From the NCBI RefSeq assembly GCF_026011795.1, contig NZ_BRVS01000001.1, forward strand, positions 423,886 to 487,885: a DNA stretch of 64,000 nucleotides. Direction: 5' to 3'. The stretch's first letter is position 1; each line of letters opens with the position of its first letter. Shown here piece by piece: positions 24,751 to 34,140 of this stretch. The notes under the pieces are model-generated. The model searched no databases, was not told the DNA's origin, and saw nothing but the letters and a program-made list of their open reading frames with translations. The stretch comes from Arthrobacter mangrovi. Lineage in GTDB: Bacteria; Actinomycetota; Actinomycetes; Actinomycetales; Micrococcaceae. The position numbers were made by a program, and so were the translations under genes.

Positions 24751-25932
24751 CTACCGGCCGATGGGCTTGGCCAAAAGCCGGTTGGCGGCGAAGCGCGCGG
24801 GGCCCAGGAAGTCCAGGTCGACGAAGGGTGTCTCCCCTAGGGCTATCTGGGCGGCGAGTTCGCCGATGGCGGGGGCATGCTTGAAGCCGTGTCCGGTGTC
24901 GCCGCTGGCAACGATGACCCTCGAGGCCGGGTTCAGCCGGCCGAGGAGGAACTGGCCGTCGAGGGAGTCCGTGACCATGCACATCTTGGCCTCGATGGGT
25001 TCGGGGTCCAGACCGGGGAAGGCGTGGGCGACGAGGCCGGAGAGCTGCTGCCAGTCCCGCTCGCGGGTGACGGTGCGGTCGATGGTGTCGGGGTCGCAGT
25101 CCTCGAAGTTGGTGCCGTCGTCCCACATGCCGACCTTGATGGCGTGGCCGGGTCCGGAGCCGTGGCCCCAGATGCCGGAGCCGCTGGGGAGGTCGCGGAT
25201 GAAGGCCGGGAACTGCGGGAGCGCAAAGCTGTCGGTGTCGGCGGCCGGGCGGAACCAGAACATCGGCATGCGGCGGGGCTGGAGCACGTCGGACAGCTCC
25301 GGCAGCAGGCCGGGGGCCCAGCAGCCGGCGGAGACGACGACGTGTTCGGCGCGGATGATGTCGGCGTCGGTCTCGATGGTGACGCCGCCGCCGTCGTCGC
25401 TGATGGAACGGACCGGCGTGCCGGTGAGGACGCGGGCGCCCAGTTCGACGGCCTGGCGGGTCGCCGCTTCGACGGCACGCTCCGGGTAGTTGATACCGCC
25501 GAAGGGATCGAGCAGACCGACGTCGTCCGGGTCAAGGTTGCCGTACTGCGGGAACCTCGAGCGCAGCTCATTGTGGGCGAGGAGTTCCGTCTTGATGCCG
25601 GCGGCCTCCGCGGCGGCGAGGGAACCTTGAATGGTTTCGCTGCCGTAGCTTCCCACCATGAGCGCCTTGGTGGTGGTGAGCTGGACGGTGCGGGTGTCGC
25701 TGCCTAACTCATCCCACAGTTCCAAGGCGCGCAGCCCGACGGGGCCAAGCTGCGGATGCTCGCGGCAGGCCACGCGGAACAGCCTCGTGAGGCCGTGGGA
25801 CGAGCCTTGGTCGTGCGCCGTAGACCGCGCCTCGATGCCGATCACCGAGACTCCGCGCTTGGCCAGCCGCCACAGGGCGTTCGAGCCCCAGCCGCCGAGG
25901 CCCACTACGACGACGTCTGCCTGCAGTTCCAT
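24751..25932 (-). CDS. Monomeric sarcosine/N-methyl-amino acid oxidase
   Basis: A 393-residue FAD oxidase of the MSOX/SolA family. The N-terminal GLGGWGS loop binds FAD, SSHGLTRLFR matches the family HG-SR region, and Cys in KMCMVTDSLDG is in the place of the cysteine that binds FAD covalently. It oxidatively removes the N-methyl group of an N-methylated amino acid, giving formaldehyde and hydrogen peroxide. ATG at 25932 has GAGGAAAG upstream. It lies 84 bases beyond the DmmD-like gene and would act on its mono-N-methyl product. Confidence 0.82.
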   Translation of the reverse strand: MELQADVVVVGLGGWGSNALWRLAKRGVSVIGIEARSTAHDQGSSHGLTRLFRVACREHPQLGPVGLRALELWDELGSDTRTVQLTTTKALMVGSYGSETIQGSLAAAEAAGIKTELLAHNELRSRFPQYGNLDPDDVGLLDPFGGINYPERAVEAATRQAVELGARVLTGTPVRSISDDGGGVTIETDADIIRAEHVVVSAGCWAPGLLPELSDVLQPRRMPMFWFRPAADTDSFALPQFPAFIRDLPSGSGIWGHGSGPGHAIKVGMWDDGTNFEDCDPDTIDRTVTRERDWQQLSGLVAHAFPGLDPEPIEAKMCMVTDSLDGQFLLGRLNPASRVIVASGDTGHGFKHAPAIGELAAQIALGETPFVDLDFLGPARFAANRLLAKPIGR

Positions 25933-26016
25933 GCTTTCCTCTTCTCTTGGTTGTCTTGCCTCGCGGTCGGGCCGAGGGGCCGGAAGCAACAGCGTGCTGC
26001 TTTAGCGGTGTGCCTG

Positions 26017-27015
26017 TCAGGCCGGACGGCCGGCGGCAATGGTGTGCTCCGCGACCCGTTCGCGCAGCCAGTCGAGGATCTCCTCGCGGAACTCCCCGAA
26101 GCCCTTGTGGGCCACGAGGTCCGGCGGCAGCTCCTCCATCACGGCGTGCAGCTGGGAGGCCCATTCGGGGACGGTGACGATGTCGGCGAGCGGGCACAGG
26201 TGCGTCTTCACGAGGAACAGCACTGCATTGGACGTCGGCAGCCGGACGCTGTGCTGGACCTCGACGCGCAGCCGGGTCTCCCCGTAGGCGCCGTCTTCGG
26301 TGATGCGGCGCAGCGTATCGGCACCCCAGGTCGGGAACTGCTCCAGGCTCATGTCCAGCCGGGGGCTGACCGCGATCACCCAGCTGGTCCGGCGGTAGTT
26401 CTCGCCCGGCACCAGGTTCATGAGGAACTGTTCGGTGCGGGACACCATGCCGTTCTCGTGGATGCGCGGGACCGGCCCATGGATGTCGCCGAAGCCCATG
26501 CCCACCACGAACGTGTTCGACCACGTGCCGGAGAAGCTGAGGGCGACGCCGTCGGCGAACAGCCGGCCTTCGCGCTGGTCCAGCAGGACGATGTCTTCCT
26601 GCAGCTGGGTGGCGGCGAAGCGCAGAGGGGGCATCGGGAGGGAACTTTCGACGCCGAACTCGAAGTCCGCGGTGATGTCCAGCAGGTCGTTCCGCCAGTG
26701 GTAGGTGTCGCCGCTGCGGTCCAGGTGCATGGACTCCGGGTAGGTCGCCGCGAGCTCGGTGAGGCAGAACAGCAGCGTGTCCCAGGCCGCCACGTCCATG
26801 TGCGGCAGGATCCGGCAGCGCTCCGGCTCGGCGTCGAAAATGCTCAGCCGCAGCGCGACGGTCTCGGCGTAGTGCTCGTCGATGTCGAGGATGTTGCCGC
26901 CCCACTCCCCCGCCGCGGTGGTCCGCACGGTGCGGGCCGGTTCCACATTCGCCGAGTAGCGGAAGACGGAATCGGCCAGCGGCCAGGGGTAACGCTCGAT
27001 CGGGGTCTTGATCAC
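26017..27015 (-). CDS. Heme-dependent oxidative N-demethylase catalytic subunit (DmmD-like)
   Basis: A 332-residue DUF3445-family protein, the family that includes DmmD of dimethylamine monooxygenase, which binds heme and demethylates secondary amines to primary amine and formaldehyde using O2. Conserved-looking segments include RYPWPLADSVFRYS, RTVRTTAAGEWGGNI and the SRTEQFLMNLVPGENYRRTSWVIAV block. GTG start at 27015 overlaps the DmmB-like stop by four bases. The presence of the DmmB- and DmmA-like genes directly upstream makes this assignment strong; the amine substrate remains open. Confidence 0.78.
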   Translation of the reverse strand: MIKTPIERYPWPLADSVFRYSANVEPARTVRTTAAGEWGGNILDIDEHYAETVALRLSIFDAEPERCRILPHMDVAAWDTLLFCLTELAATYPESMHLDRSGDTYHWRNDLLDITADFEFGVESSLPMPPLRFAATQLQEDIVLLDQREGRLFADGVALSFSGTWSNTFVVGMGFGDIHGPVPRIHENGMVSRTEQFLMNLVPGENYRRTSWVIAVSPRLDMSLEQFPTWGADTLRRITEDGAYGETRLRVEVQHSVRLPTSNAVLFLVKTHLCPLADIVTVPEWASQLHAVMEELPPDLVAHKGFGEFREEILDWLRERVAEHTIAAGRPA

Positions 27016-27944
27016 AGCTCCAGCTCCAGTTCGTCGGTCTGCGCCCGGGAGACGCATGGGTAGAAACAGTCGTTGGCCTCGCGTTCGCGGGACGTGAGGA
27101 TCAGGTCGCGGTGCTCGGGAATGCCAGCCGAGACGTCCACCCGGCACTGGCCGCAGACGCCCTGCCGGCACAGCGCGGGCACGGCGACGCCGGCTTCGGC
27201 GAGCGCGTCCAGGGCGCTGGTACCGCTGGGGACCGCGACCGCCCGGCCGGAAGCGAGCCGCACGGTGAACGGCTCTCCGGGCTCCCGCTCCGGTGCGGCG
27301 AAATGCTCGACGTGCAGCCGTTCCTCGGGCCAGCCGAAGCTGCCGCCGAGCTCCTGGAACGCCGTCATCACGCCGGCCGGCCCGCAGGCGTAGGCGTGCG
27401 TCCCGACCGGCTGCTGCCTCAGCCGCTCGGCAAGGACGTCGGCCAGCCGGCCGCGGCCCGCCGCCTCGAACAGCCGGCCCGGTGCCAGCCGCCGCAGGTC
27501 CTCCAAGTGCGGGGCTCCGGCTGCGGAGTAGCCGTAGACCACCTCGAAGGAGCGGTTCCAGCGCAGCGCGGCGCGGACGTGGGACAGGATCGGCGTGACC
27601 CCGATCCCGGCGGCGACGTACAGGTGGTGCTTGGCCGTCGCCACCGGGGCGAAGGCCGAACGCGGCGGGGACAGCCGGACGCTGTCACCGGGACGCAGCC
27701 GGTCGTGCAGCCAGGCCGAACCGCCGCCGTCGCCCTGGCGACGCACGGAAATGCGGTAACCGTCCGCCGTCGTTCCGTCACCGGTGAGCGAATAGGCGTT
27801 CGCCTTGCCGGACATTTCGACGACGATGTGCGAGCCGGGCGCGTATGGACGGAGCACGGCGCCCGGGCCAGCGGGCCGGAAGGTGAACTCCTTGACGTCC
27901 GGGGAGACCTCGCGGATGCTCTCCGCGACGAACACATCAGCCAT
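27012..27944 (-). CDS. Ferredoxin-reductase subunit (DmmB-like)
   Basis: A 310-residue flavin reductase of the phthalate dioxygenase reductase type: N-terminal FAD/FMN barrel, NAD(P)H domain (VAAGIGVTPILSHVRAAL) and a C-terminal plant-type [2Fe-2S] domain. The iron-sulfur ligands are C259, C264, C267 and C297 in the C-x4-C-x2-C-x29-C pattern. It passes electrons from NAD(P)H to the heme subunit. It overlaps the DmmA-like gene by eight bases and the DmmD-like gene by four. Confidence 0.83.
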   Translation of the reverse strand: MADVFVAESIREVSPDVKEFTFRPAGPGAVLRPYAPGSHIVVEMSGKANAYSLTGDGTTADGYRISVRRQGDGGGSAWLHDRLRPGDSVRLSPPRSAFAPVATAKHHLYVAAGIGVTPILSHVRAALRWNRSFEVVYGYSAAGAPHLEDLRRLAPGRLFEAAGRGRLADVLAERLRQQPVGTHAYACGPAGVMTAFQELGGSFGWPEERLHVEHFAAPEREPGEPFTVRLASGRAVAVPSGTSALDALAEAGVAVPALCRQGVCGQCRVDVSAGIPEHRDLILTSREREANDCFYPCVSRAQTDELELEL

Positions 27945-28539
27945 GGAGCGCCTCCTGCAGGTCCGGAGTGCGGCTCTGACGTACCCGGCGCCGCTCGCGC
28001 GCGGCCCGGTCCGTGCCGAGGTACATGCCCGTGTGCAGGGACAGGTGCGGGTGCACTTCCAGGTCGAGGGCGCAGCCGGAGCAGCGGACCACCGAGCCGG
28101 GCCGGGCCTCGGCGAGGGTGTGGGACTTGCAGTGCGGGCAGTACACCCGGATGCGGCGCGAGTCCGTGACGAACAGCGTCAGCTCCACGTCCAGCAGCCC
28201 GGCCTCGCGGGCCGCGGCGGCAACGGCCAGCACCGCAGATTCCTCCCCGGCGGCCGCGATCCGCCATCCGACGCGCCGGCCGGCGGCCAGCGTGACCATT
28301 GTCTGGGGCAGGTCCTCGATCCAGGCCGCCAGGTACCGGGTGTCAACAACGACGGCGTCGTGCGGCACGGCTGCGTCCTCCAGCGTCCGTGCCCATCGCC
28401 TCAGCACGGCTTTGTCGGCTTCCCCGAGCGAGAACAGCGTGTAGCTGACGGCCGCGGGGTCGAGGCGGCCGGGTTCCGCCGGCCAGTCCGGCATGGACGT
28501 CTTCGGCGGGTACGGTGCGTCATCCATGGTCCGGGGCAT
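27937..28539 (-). CDS. DmmA-like accessory subunit of the N-demethylase
   Basis: A 200-residue protein resembling dimethylamine monooxygenase subunit DmmA. A zinc-ribbon-like cluster near the C-terminus has Cys at 134, 137, 153 and 156 (CPHC...CSGC), and the residues after it contain conserved His. The N-terminal half has a Rossmann-like alternation. Start at 28539 fits GAGGC eight bases upstream and lies nine bases from the ATP-binding gene stop. It completes the DmmABD set found here in the order A, B, D. Confidence 0.72.
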   Translation of the reverse strand: MPRTMDDAPYPPKTSMPDWPAEPGRLDPAAVSYTLFSLGEADKAVLRRWARTLEDAAVPHDAVVVDTRYLAAWIEDLPQTMVTLAAGRRVGWRIAAAGEESAVLAVAAAAREAGLLDVELTLFVTDSRRIRVYCPHCKSHTLAEARPGSVVRCSGCALDLEVHPHLSLHTGMYLGTDRAARERRRVRQSRTPDLQEALHG

Positions 28540-28548
28540 CGGAGCGCC

Positions 28549-29331
28549 TCAGGCCGCGAGGAACGCGCGGGTGCGTTCGTTCTTCGGCGACTCCAGGACC
28601 TGCCGCGCGTCGCCCTGTTCGGCGATCAGCCCCTGGTCCATGAACACGAGCCAGTCGGAGACGTCGCGGGCGAAGCCGACTTCGTGGGTCACCACGACCA
28701 TGGTCATGCCGGTCTCCGCCAGCTCCTTCATGACGGCGAGCACGTCCTTGGTGGACTCCGGGTCCAGGGCGGAGGTGGGCTCGTCGAAGAGCAGCACCTG
28801 CGGGTTCATCGCCAGGGCGCGGGCGATGGCGACGCGCTGCTGCTCGCCGCCGGACATCTGGTCCGGGTAGGCCAGGCCGCGGTGCCGCAGGCCTACGCGG
28901 TCGAGCAGCTGGACGGCGCGTTCCTCCGCCTCCGCCTGGGACCGGCCGCCGACCTTGGTCTGCGGGTAGGTGATGTTCTCGAAGGCGGTCAGGTGCGGGA
29001 AGAGCAGGAACTTCTGGAAGACCATGCCGATCTTCCGGCGCAGCGCGGGAAGATCGTGCAGGACCTGGCGGCTGCTGAAGAAGACCTGCTCGCCGAGGAC
29101 CGTCATGTCCGCGGTGTCGGGCACCTCGAGCAGGTTGAGGCAGCGCAGGAGGGTGCTCTTGCCGCCGCCGCTCTTGCCCATCAGCGTGACGATGCTGCCG
29201 GCGCGGACGTCGAGGTCGATGCCCTTGAGCACCGGGCGGCCGTGGTAGGACTTCTCCAGGCCGCGGACGGAGATCGCTGTTTTCCCGGTGTTGGCGGGGG
29301 CTGAGGTGAGGGGCTGGTCGAGAGTCATCAT
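28549..29331 (-). CDS. Amino-acid ABC importer ATP-binding protein
   Basis: A 260-residue ATPase of the GlnQ/HisP type: Walker [10 protein letters not shown] near residue 50, signature MSGGEQQR and Walker [12 protein letters not shown] at 29331 overlaps the permease stop by four bases (ATGA). It drives the polar amino-acid importer made with the two genes upstream. Confidence 0.9.
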   Translation of the reverse strand: MMTLDQPLTSAPANTGKTAISVRGLEKSYHGRPVLKGIDLDVRAGSIVTLMGKSGGGKSTLLRCLNLLEVPDTADMTVLGEQVFFSSRQVLHDLPALRRKIGMVFQKFLLFPHLTAFENITYPQTKVGGRSQAEAEERAVQLLDRVGLRHRGLAYPDQMSGGEQQRVAIARALAMNPQVLLFDEPTSALDPESTKDVLAVMKELAETGMTMVVVTHEVGFARDVSDWLVFMDQGLIAEQGDARQVLESPKNERTRAFLAA

Positions 29332-30062
29332 GCGTTCACTTTCTGCGCGGGCGAATAGGACTCGAGGAGCGCCGCGGCGTGCTGCAGGCGCTTGCGGCGG
29401 CCGGGGCCCAGCGGCTTGCCGGCGGCCAGGCGGCGTTCGAGCCAGAGCAGGAACTGGGACAGCGGGTAGCACATCGCGAAGTAGAGGACGGCGATGACGA
29501 GGTAGACCTCGAGCGCCCGGAAGGTCTCGGAGGCGATCAGCTGCGCCTGGGTCATCAGTTCGGCCGCGGAGATGGTGATAAGGAGCGACGTCGATTTCAG
29601 CAGGTCCACCAGCATCGTGTTGGTTCCCGGCAGGGCGGTGCGCAGTGCCTGCGGCAGGATGACCGAGAAGAGCGTGGAGACCCGGCCGAAGCCAAGGGCC
29701 AGCGAGACCTCGGTCTGCCCGGTCGGCACGCTGGAGATGGCCGAGCGGAAGATTTCGGACAGGTAGGCACCGTAGAAGGCGACCAGGCTGAGCGTGCCGG
29801 CGGACAGCACGTCCAGTGTGATGTCCACGGTGGCCAGCCCGAAGTAGATGAGGAAGATGACCGCCAGCAGCGGGATGTTCTTGAACAGCTCGGTGTAGGC
29901 GGCGGCCAGCCCCCGGAGGACTTTGAACCGGCTGAGCCGGATGAGGGCGAGGGCCAGGCCGAGGATGAACGCACCGACGAAGCCGAGGACCGTGTACTGG
30001 AGGGTCGCGATGATGCCGTCGACCAGGTCGTCGGCATAGTCGGCCCAGGGAACGTTGAACAT
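29328..30062 (-). CDS. Amino-acid ABC importer permease (HisM/GlnP type)
   Basis: A 244-residue inner-membrane permease with about five helices and the EAA-like loop ([29 protein letters not shown]). ATG at 30062 is preferred over the GTG nine bases earlier because of the distance to AGAAAG. Only one permease gene is present, so the importer is a homodimer or shares a partner. Confidence 0.87.
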   Translation of the reverse strand: MFNVPWADYADDLVDGIIATLQYTVLGFVGAFILGLALALIRLSRFKVLRGLAAAYTELFKNIPLLAVIFLIYFGLATVDITLDVLSAGTLSLVAFYGAYLSEIFRSAISSVPTGQTEVSLALGFGRVSTLFSVILPQALRTALPGTNTMLVDLLKSTSLLITISAAELMTQAQLIASETFRALEVYLVIAVLYFAMCYPLSQFLLWLERRLAAGKPLGPGRRKRLQHAAALLESYSPAQKVNA

Positions 30063-30144
30063 AGTCGTCACTTTCTGCTGGTCCCCGGCGGCGGCAGGTG
30101 CGCCGCCGCCGGGGTGAAGTGCTGGAAGGTTCGTTCGGAAGGCG

Positions 30145-31071
30145 TCAGTCGATGGTCGGCAGGGCCCAGTCGGCGTCGCGGTCGGCGGCCTGGCGCAGTT
30201 CGAGCATGCCCGGGCTCGGCTTCAGGTACGCTTCCGGATCCCCGCCCCACTTGGTGACGAGTTCCTCCATGGAGCCGTCGGCGTACATTTCGCCGATCTG
30301 CTCGCTGATGGCATCCGCGAGATCCTGGGACTGCTTGGCAACGTAGAAGCCGGTCATCGACGGCGTCAGGTACTGCCAGCCCGGGTGTTCCTTGATCTCC
30401 TCCGCCGTCGGGCTCTCGATGTACTGGGTGTTGAAGGACAGCTGCGGGTTCTTCTGTTCGGTGTAGCTGATGACCAGCGGGTCCAGCATTCCGACGGCGA
30501 TGCGGTCCGCCTTCAGGTCGTTGAAGGTTCCGTTGGCGTCGGGGTAGGTATGCAGCGTGGCTCCAGGGGTGTCCTGGATGCTGGCGGTCCAGCTGTAGCC
30601 GGTGACCGTGCCCATGTGGAGCCCCTCGAGATCCTCCGCCTTTTCGTAGGTCTTCCCGTCCCCGACGGCCAGGGCCACCGGCGAGTAGTAGGGCGGGTCG
30701 GTGAAGAGCCCGGTCTCCTCGCGTTCCGGTGTCCAGAAGATCGAGCCGAGGGCCAGGTCGACGCGGTTGGTCTGCACCGCCGAGAGCATGCCCGAGAAGT
30801 CGGTCTGCTCGATCTCGATCTTGTAGCCCAGTTCCTCCGCGGCCGCGTTGAGGATTTCGCCGTCGAGCCCTTCAAGCTTGCCGTCATCCTCCCCGACGTA
30901 TGGAAGGTACGGCATCATGGCGACCTTGATCGTGCCCGGCGTGAGGGTGGTCAGTTCCACCTTGGGCCCGGCGGCCTCTGCGGTGTCGCCGGACGACGCC
31001 GAACATCCCGCGAGCAGTCCCGCGGAGAGCGCGGCGGCGACGGCAAAGGCTTTCCTCGAATTGGCTTTCAT
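30145..31071 (-). CDS. Amino-acid-type binding lipoprotein (family 3)
   Basis: A 308-residue family-3 solute-binding protein with a lipobox (SAGLLAGC) at residue 20 or so, and a two-lobe fold. ATG at 31071 has AGGAG eight bases upstream. First gene of the leftward seven-gene run importer-demethylase-oxidase. Its ligand is probably an N-methylated amino acid or amine, inferred from the enzymes downstream. Confidence 0.87.
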   Translation of the reverse strand: MKANSRKAFAVAAALSAGLLAGCSASSGDTAEAAGPKVELTTLTPGTIKVAMMPYLPYVGEDDGKLEGLDGEILNAAAEELGYKIEIEQTDFSGMLSAVQTNRVDLALGSIFWTPEREETGLFTDPPYYSPVALAVGDGKTYEKAEDLEGLHMGTVTGYSWTASIQDTPGATLHTYPDANGTFNDLKADRIAVGMLDPLVISYTEQKNPQLSFNTQYIESPTAEEIKEHPGWQYLTPSMTGFYVAKQSQDLADAISEQIGEMYADGSMEELVTKWGGDPEAYLKPSPGMLELRQAADRDADWALPTID

Positions 31072-31363
31072 ACACGGGCTCCTGGATCTAGTGCGGGGTT
31101 TGTCTGTGATCCCCCAACTGACTGGTTCCAACCTAGTGAGCGCCTATTACCGCCGTATTACTAAGCCGTTGCGGTTTCCGGCGATGTTCGGGGCTTTTGT
31201 TTCAGGTTCCGTCAGGGAGGCACCACCGAAGTGCGCCGCCATACCACCCAAGCCGCGCGCTTACTAATATGGCAGTACTAAACAGTTGGCAGGACCCAGT
31301 GCGCCCGCCATGCCAAGGCAGGACCTTCGACCTTCGACCTCAACCACCAAACAGGACAGCGAC
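31072..31363. promoter_or_regulatory. Divergent promoter region, TetR/importer
   Basis: The 292-base gap between the divergent binding-protein and TetR genes is less GC-rich than its surroundings. TTACTAA occurs at 31158-31164 and 31261-31267 and TACTAA at 31276-31281, possible parts of TetR or promoter elements. No clean palindrome is obvious. Confidence 0.4.
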
Positions 31364-31996
31364 ATGACCGCAAACGCCGCAGGACGCCCGCCCGGGAACA
31401 GGGCCGCCATCGTCGACGCCGCCATCGAGGTCATCTCCCGCACCGGGCTGGCGGGCGCGCGCCTCAAGGACGTGGCGGCCGAAGCCAAGGTCTCCGTCGG
31501 GACGGTGCAGCACTACTTCGGTTCCAAGGAGAACCTGGTCGACGAGGCGCTCTACAGCATCGCCGCCGACACGGTGAACGCGATCCTTCGCTCCTCGCAG
31601 GCGGCAAGTTCCAAAACGGCCTGGGAGGAGCTGTGCGGCATGCTGGCGACGTATCGGGAGTGGGGCGATTACCCGAAACGCGCGCGGATGTGGCTGACCT
31701 TTGCCGCCTCCGGCCTGGACAACCCGGCCCACCGGCGCCTGATCCAATCCGTCTCGCAGCAGTGGGTCGCACCGTTCACCCAGGTCATCAGGCGAGGAAC
31801 CCAAGACGGCGAATTCCACCCGGTCGCACCAGTCGAGGACATCGTCGACATCCTCCTGCGGCTGACCGACGGCTACACCATGAGCCAGGCCGCAGGGTTC
31901 CTCGAGACGGCCGGCCCGGTGGGAGCCGAGGTCACCGGCAGGTTCCGGACCGTCGCGGCTGCGCTGCTGGGCGTATCCGAACCGGCTCAGAGGTAG
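31364..31996 (+). CDS. TetR-family regulator (BetI-like C-terminus)
   Basis: A 210-residue TetR regulator: helix-turn-helix at about residues 30-55 (LKDVAAEAKVSVGTVQHYFGSKENLV) and a helical ligand domain of the BetI/TetR_C_6 kind. AGGA precedes ATG at 31364. Divergent from the importer-demethylase run, it is the most likely regulator of that island. Its end overlaps the convergent carboxypeptidase gene by ten bases. Confidence 0.85.
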   Translation: MTANAAGRPPGNRAAIVDAAIEVISRTGLAGARLKDVAAEAKVSVGTVQHYFGSKENLVDEALYSIAADTVNAILRSSQAASSKTAWEELCGMLATYREWGDYPKRARMWLTFAASGLDNPAHRRLIQSVSQQWVAPFTQVIRRGTQDGEFHPVAPVEDIVDILLRLTDGYTMSQAAGFLETAGPVGAEVTGRFRTVAAALLGVSEPAQR

Positions 31997-32658
31997 TCCG
32001 GCGCCGCTCCCAACCCGAAGAAATCCTCCAAGGTGCGGAAGCCGCCGTCGTTCATGTCCCCCACCAGGGAGGTGCCGACGTACCGCAGGTGCCACGGCTC
32101 GTAGGTGTAGCCGGTGGTAGCCTCGGCGCCCTTCGGGTAGCGGATGATGAAGCCGTAGTCATCGGCATGCTCGGCCGCCCACTTGCCGGCCGGCGTGTTC
32201 TCGAAGCACGGATCGAGGGCGCAGGTGCCGCCGGGGTTGCCGATGTCCATGGCCAGGCCGGTCTGGTGCTCGCTGTGGCCCGGGCGCGCGGCAAGGGTGT
32301 CGGCCGTTTCCTGGCCGTACTGCAGGACGTAGTTGTTGTAGAGGCTGGCCTGCTGGTTGTAGGAGCGGTAGCCGCTCACGGGCACGATGGTGACGCCCGC
32401 CTTCTTGGCAGCGCTGGCGAACTTCTTGTAAGCATCGGCGGCTTCAGCGCGCAGCGATTCGCCCTGGATCCTCGCCAGGCGGGACGGGACGTAATTCTGC
32501 GGGTTCAGCTTCCGGTGCTTGTTCACTACTACCTGCAGGCTGGAGGGCGCATCGATCTCATAGCCCTTGACGGTCGCCGCAGTGGCGGCTGGGGCTACGA
32601 GGCCCAGGCACACGAACATGGCCGGCAGCACAGCGAACATTCTGTTGATGACACTCAC
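31987..32658 (-). CDS. Secreted D,D-carboxypeptidase (VanY/M15B type)
   Basis: A 223-residue precursor with a hydrophobic signal segment (MFAVLPAMFVCLGLVAPAATA) and a VanY-like domain: SGYRSYNQQ, HSEHQTGLAMDIG (zinc His and Asp) and EPWHLRYVG. It trims the terminal D-Ala of cell-wall peptides outside the cell. GTG at 32658 fits the GGGGGT site; ATG at 32640 is also possible. Its 3' end overlaps the TetR gene end by ten bases, tail to tail. Confidence 0.85.
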   Translation of the reverse strand: MSVINRMFAVLPAMFVCLGLVAPAATAATVKGYEIDAPSSLQVVVNKHRKLNPQNYVPSRLARIQGESLRAEAADAYKKFASAAKKAGVTIVPVSGYRSYNQQASLYNNYVLQYGQETADTLAARPGHSEHQTGLAMDIGNPGGTCALDPCFENTPAGKWAAEHADDYGFIIRYPKGAEATTGYTYEPWHLRYVGTSLVGDMNDGGFRTLEDFFGLGAAPDYL

Positions 32659-32849
32659 GAGGACCCCCAAGATGTTAAGAATGCGTCCGGCCACCCTATG
32701 TGCAGCGCGGAGGCGCGTCGAGGGAAGGACGCGTGCCACGGGACGCCGCACACGATTTTCGCGGTCCGTCCCGTCGGTTGGCTATTCCGGTGCCGCGCAC
32801 ACGAAGGCGGCGGCGGGAACAGTCACCGCCGCCGCTTCGCGCCCTGCCG

Positions 32850-34097
32850 CTACTTCTTGTCGGGGCCGGCGCCGATGGCCCAGACGCGCGGCGGAAGGTT
32901 GCCGTTGACGGAGTAGTCGCCGATGATGCGCGCCTTGAAGACCCACGGGTTGTGGTTGGCCGCGGTGCGGGCGTTGCGCCAGTGGCGGTCGAAGTTTTTC
33001 TTGGTGCTGGTGCCCGAGGCGGACAGCGCGTCGAAGACGTCCGAGGTGGCACGCGTGGCCAGGTCGGTCAGGACGACCTGGGCCTGGGCGCTCTCGAGTT
33101 CGGCGAGGTCGTTCAGGTGCTCTTCCTGCTCGAGGTCGCCGAGGGAAGCGGCTTCGTACGCGCGCTGCAGGGCCTGCGCCGCGCGTTCGACGGTGGCTTC
33201 GGCGGCGTAGGCCTTGGCGGAAACCTCGCCGATGACCTGCAGGATCTGCGGGTCCTCGCGGAAGGAGTCGGCGTTGCCGTGCGAGAAGATGCGGGTGCGG
33301 TTGCGGACCTCGGTGGCGATGTCGCGCTCGGCGGCCTTGATGCTGCCGGCGAGGACGGCGAGCAGCACGACCTGGTAGAAGGCGGTCTGGTACTTGAACC
33401 GGGTGTCGAAGTCGATCACGTTGTCGGCCTCGACCACGGCGTCCTTGAAGATGCTGGTGCCGGAGCCGGTGGTCTGCTGGCCGAAGCCGTCCCAGTCGTC
33501 GGAGTGCGTGACGCCGGGCTGGTGCGCGTTGACCACGGCGATAACCTTCACGTCGTTGTCCGTGCGCTGGGCGAAGGTGTCGATCCAGTCGGCGAAGATG
33601 CTGCCGGTCGAGTAGTACTTGGTGCCGTTGACGCGGAAGCCGCCGGTGGCCGAGTCCGGATCCGGGCTGACCTTGGTGATGACATCGCCGATCTTGACGG
33701 CGCCGACCTCGGTCCACGAGTTGCCGGCGATCTCGCCGTTCACGAAGCGCTCCAGCCAGACCGCGCGCTGCGGGCCGGAGGACACGAGCCGGTCCTCGAC
33801 GAAGGCGAAGTGGCCGCGCAGCGCCTGCGGGATGTTCGAGTCCGCCGCGGCGAGCTCGGTCAGCAGGCGGAACAGCTGCGGCAGGGTGGCGCTGGCACCG
33901 CCGTCGGCCACGGGAACGCGCACGGCGCCGAAGCCGGCCTTGGTCAGCTCCTTGATCTGGTCGAAGGGCAGCTGGTGGTCCTGCTCGCGGGCGCTGGCGC
34001 CCTCGGCGATGCGGGCGAAGATCGGCCGGAAGCGGTTGGCCAGGGTCTCGTAGTCGGTCCCGGCGGCGTGGGTGCTTTGCGTGGTTACGGAGGTCAT
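32850..34097 (-). CDS. DszC/SfnB-like flavin monooxygenase
   Basis: A 415-residue protein with the acyl-CoA dehydrogenase fold of the DszC/SfnB group, which takes reduced FMN and O2 to oxidise sulfur compounds (dibenzothiophene, dimethyl sulfone) rather than acyl-CoA. A clear group feature is the SWTEVGAVKIGD segment and the C-terminal R-T-AANHNPWVFKARIIGDY. ATG at 34097 has GAAAGG upstream. It lies 43 bases behind the AmiS/UreI gene under the SAM riboswitch, so it is expected to help mobilise sulfur when S-adenosylmethionine is low. A partner flavin reductase is not in the window. Confidence 0.75.
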   Translation of the reverse strand: MTSVTTQSTHAAGTDYETLANRFRPIFARIAEGASAREQDHQLPFDQIKELTKAGFGAVRVPVADGGASATLPQLFRLLTELAAADSNIPQALRGHFAFVEDRLVSSGPQRAVWLERFVNGEIAGNSWTEVGAVKIGDVITKVSPDPDSATGGFRVNGTKYYSTGSIFADWIDTFAQRTDNDVKVIAVVNAHQPGVTHSDDWDGFGQQTTGSGTSIFKDAVVEADNVIDFDTRFKYQTAFYQVVLLAVLAGSIKAAERDIATEVRNRTRIFSHGNADSFREDPQILQVIGEVSAKAYAAEATVERAAQALQRAYEAASLGDLEQEEHLNDLAELESAQAQVVLTDLATRATSDVFDALSASGTSTKKNFDRHWRNARTAANHNPWVFKARIIGDYSVNGNLPPRVWAIGAGPDKK

Positions 34098-34140
34098 GAC
34101 GGGCCTTTCGTTGTTGCGGGAATTTGGGAAGTCGGGTGGG

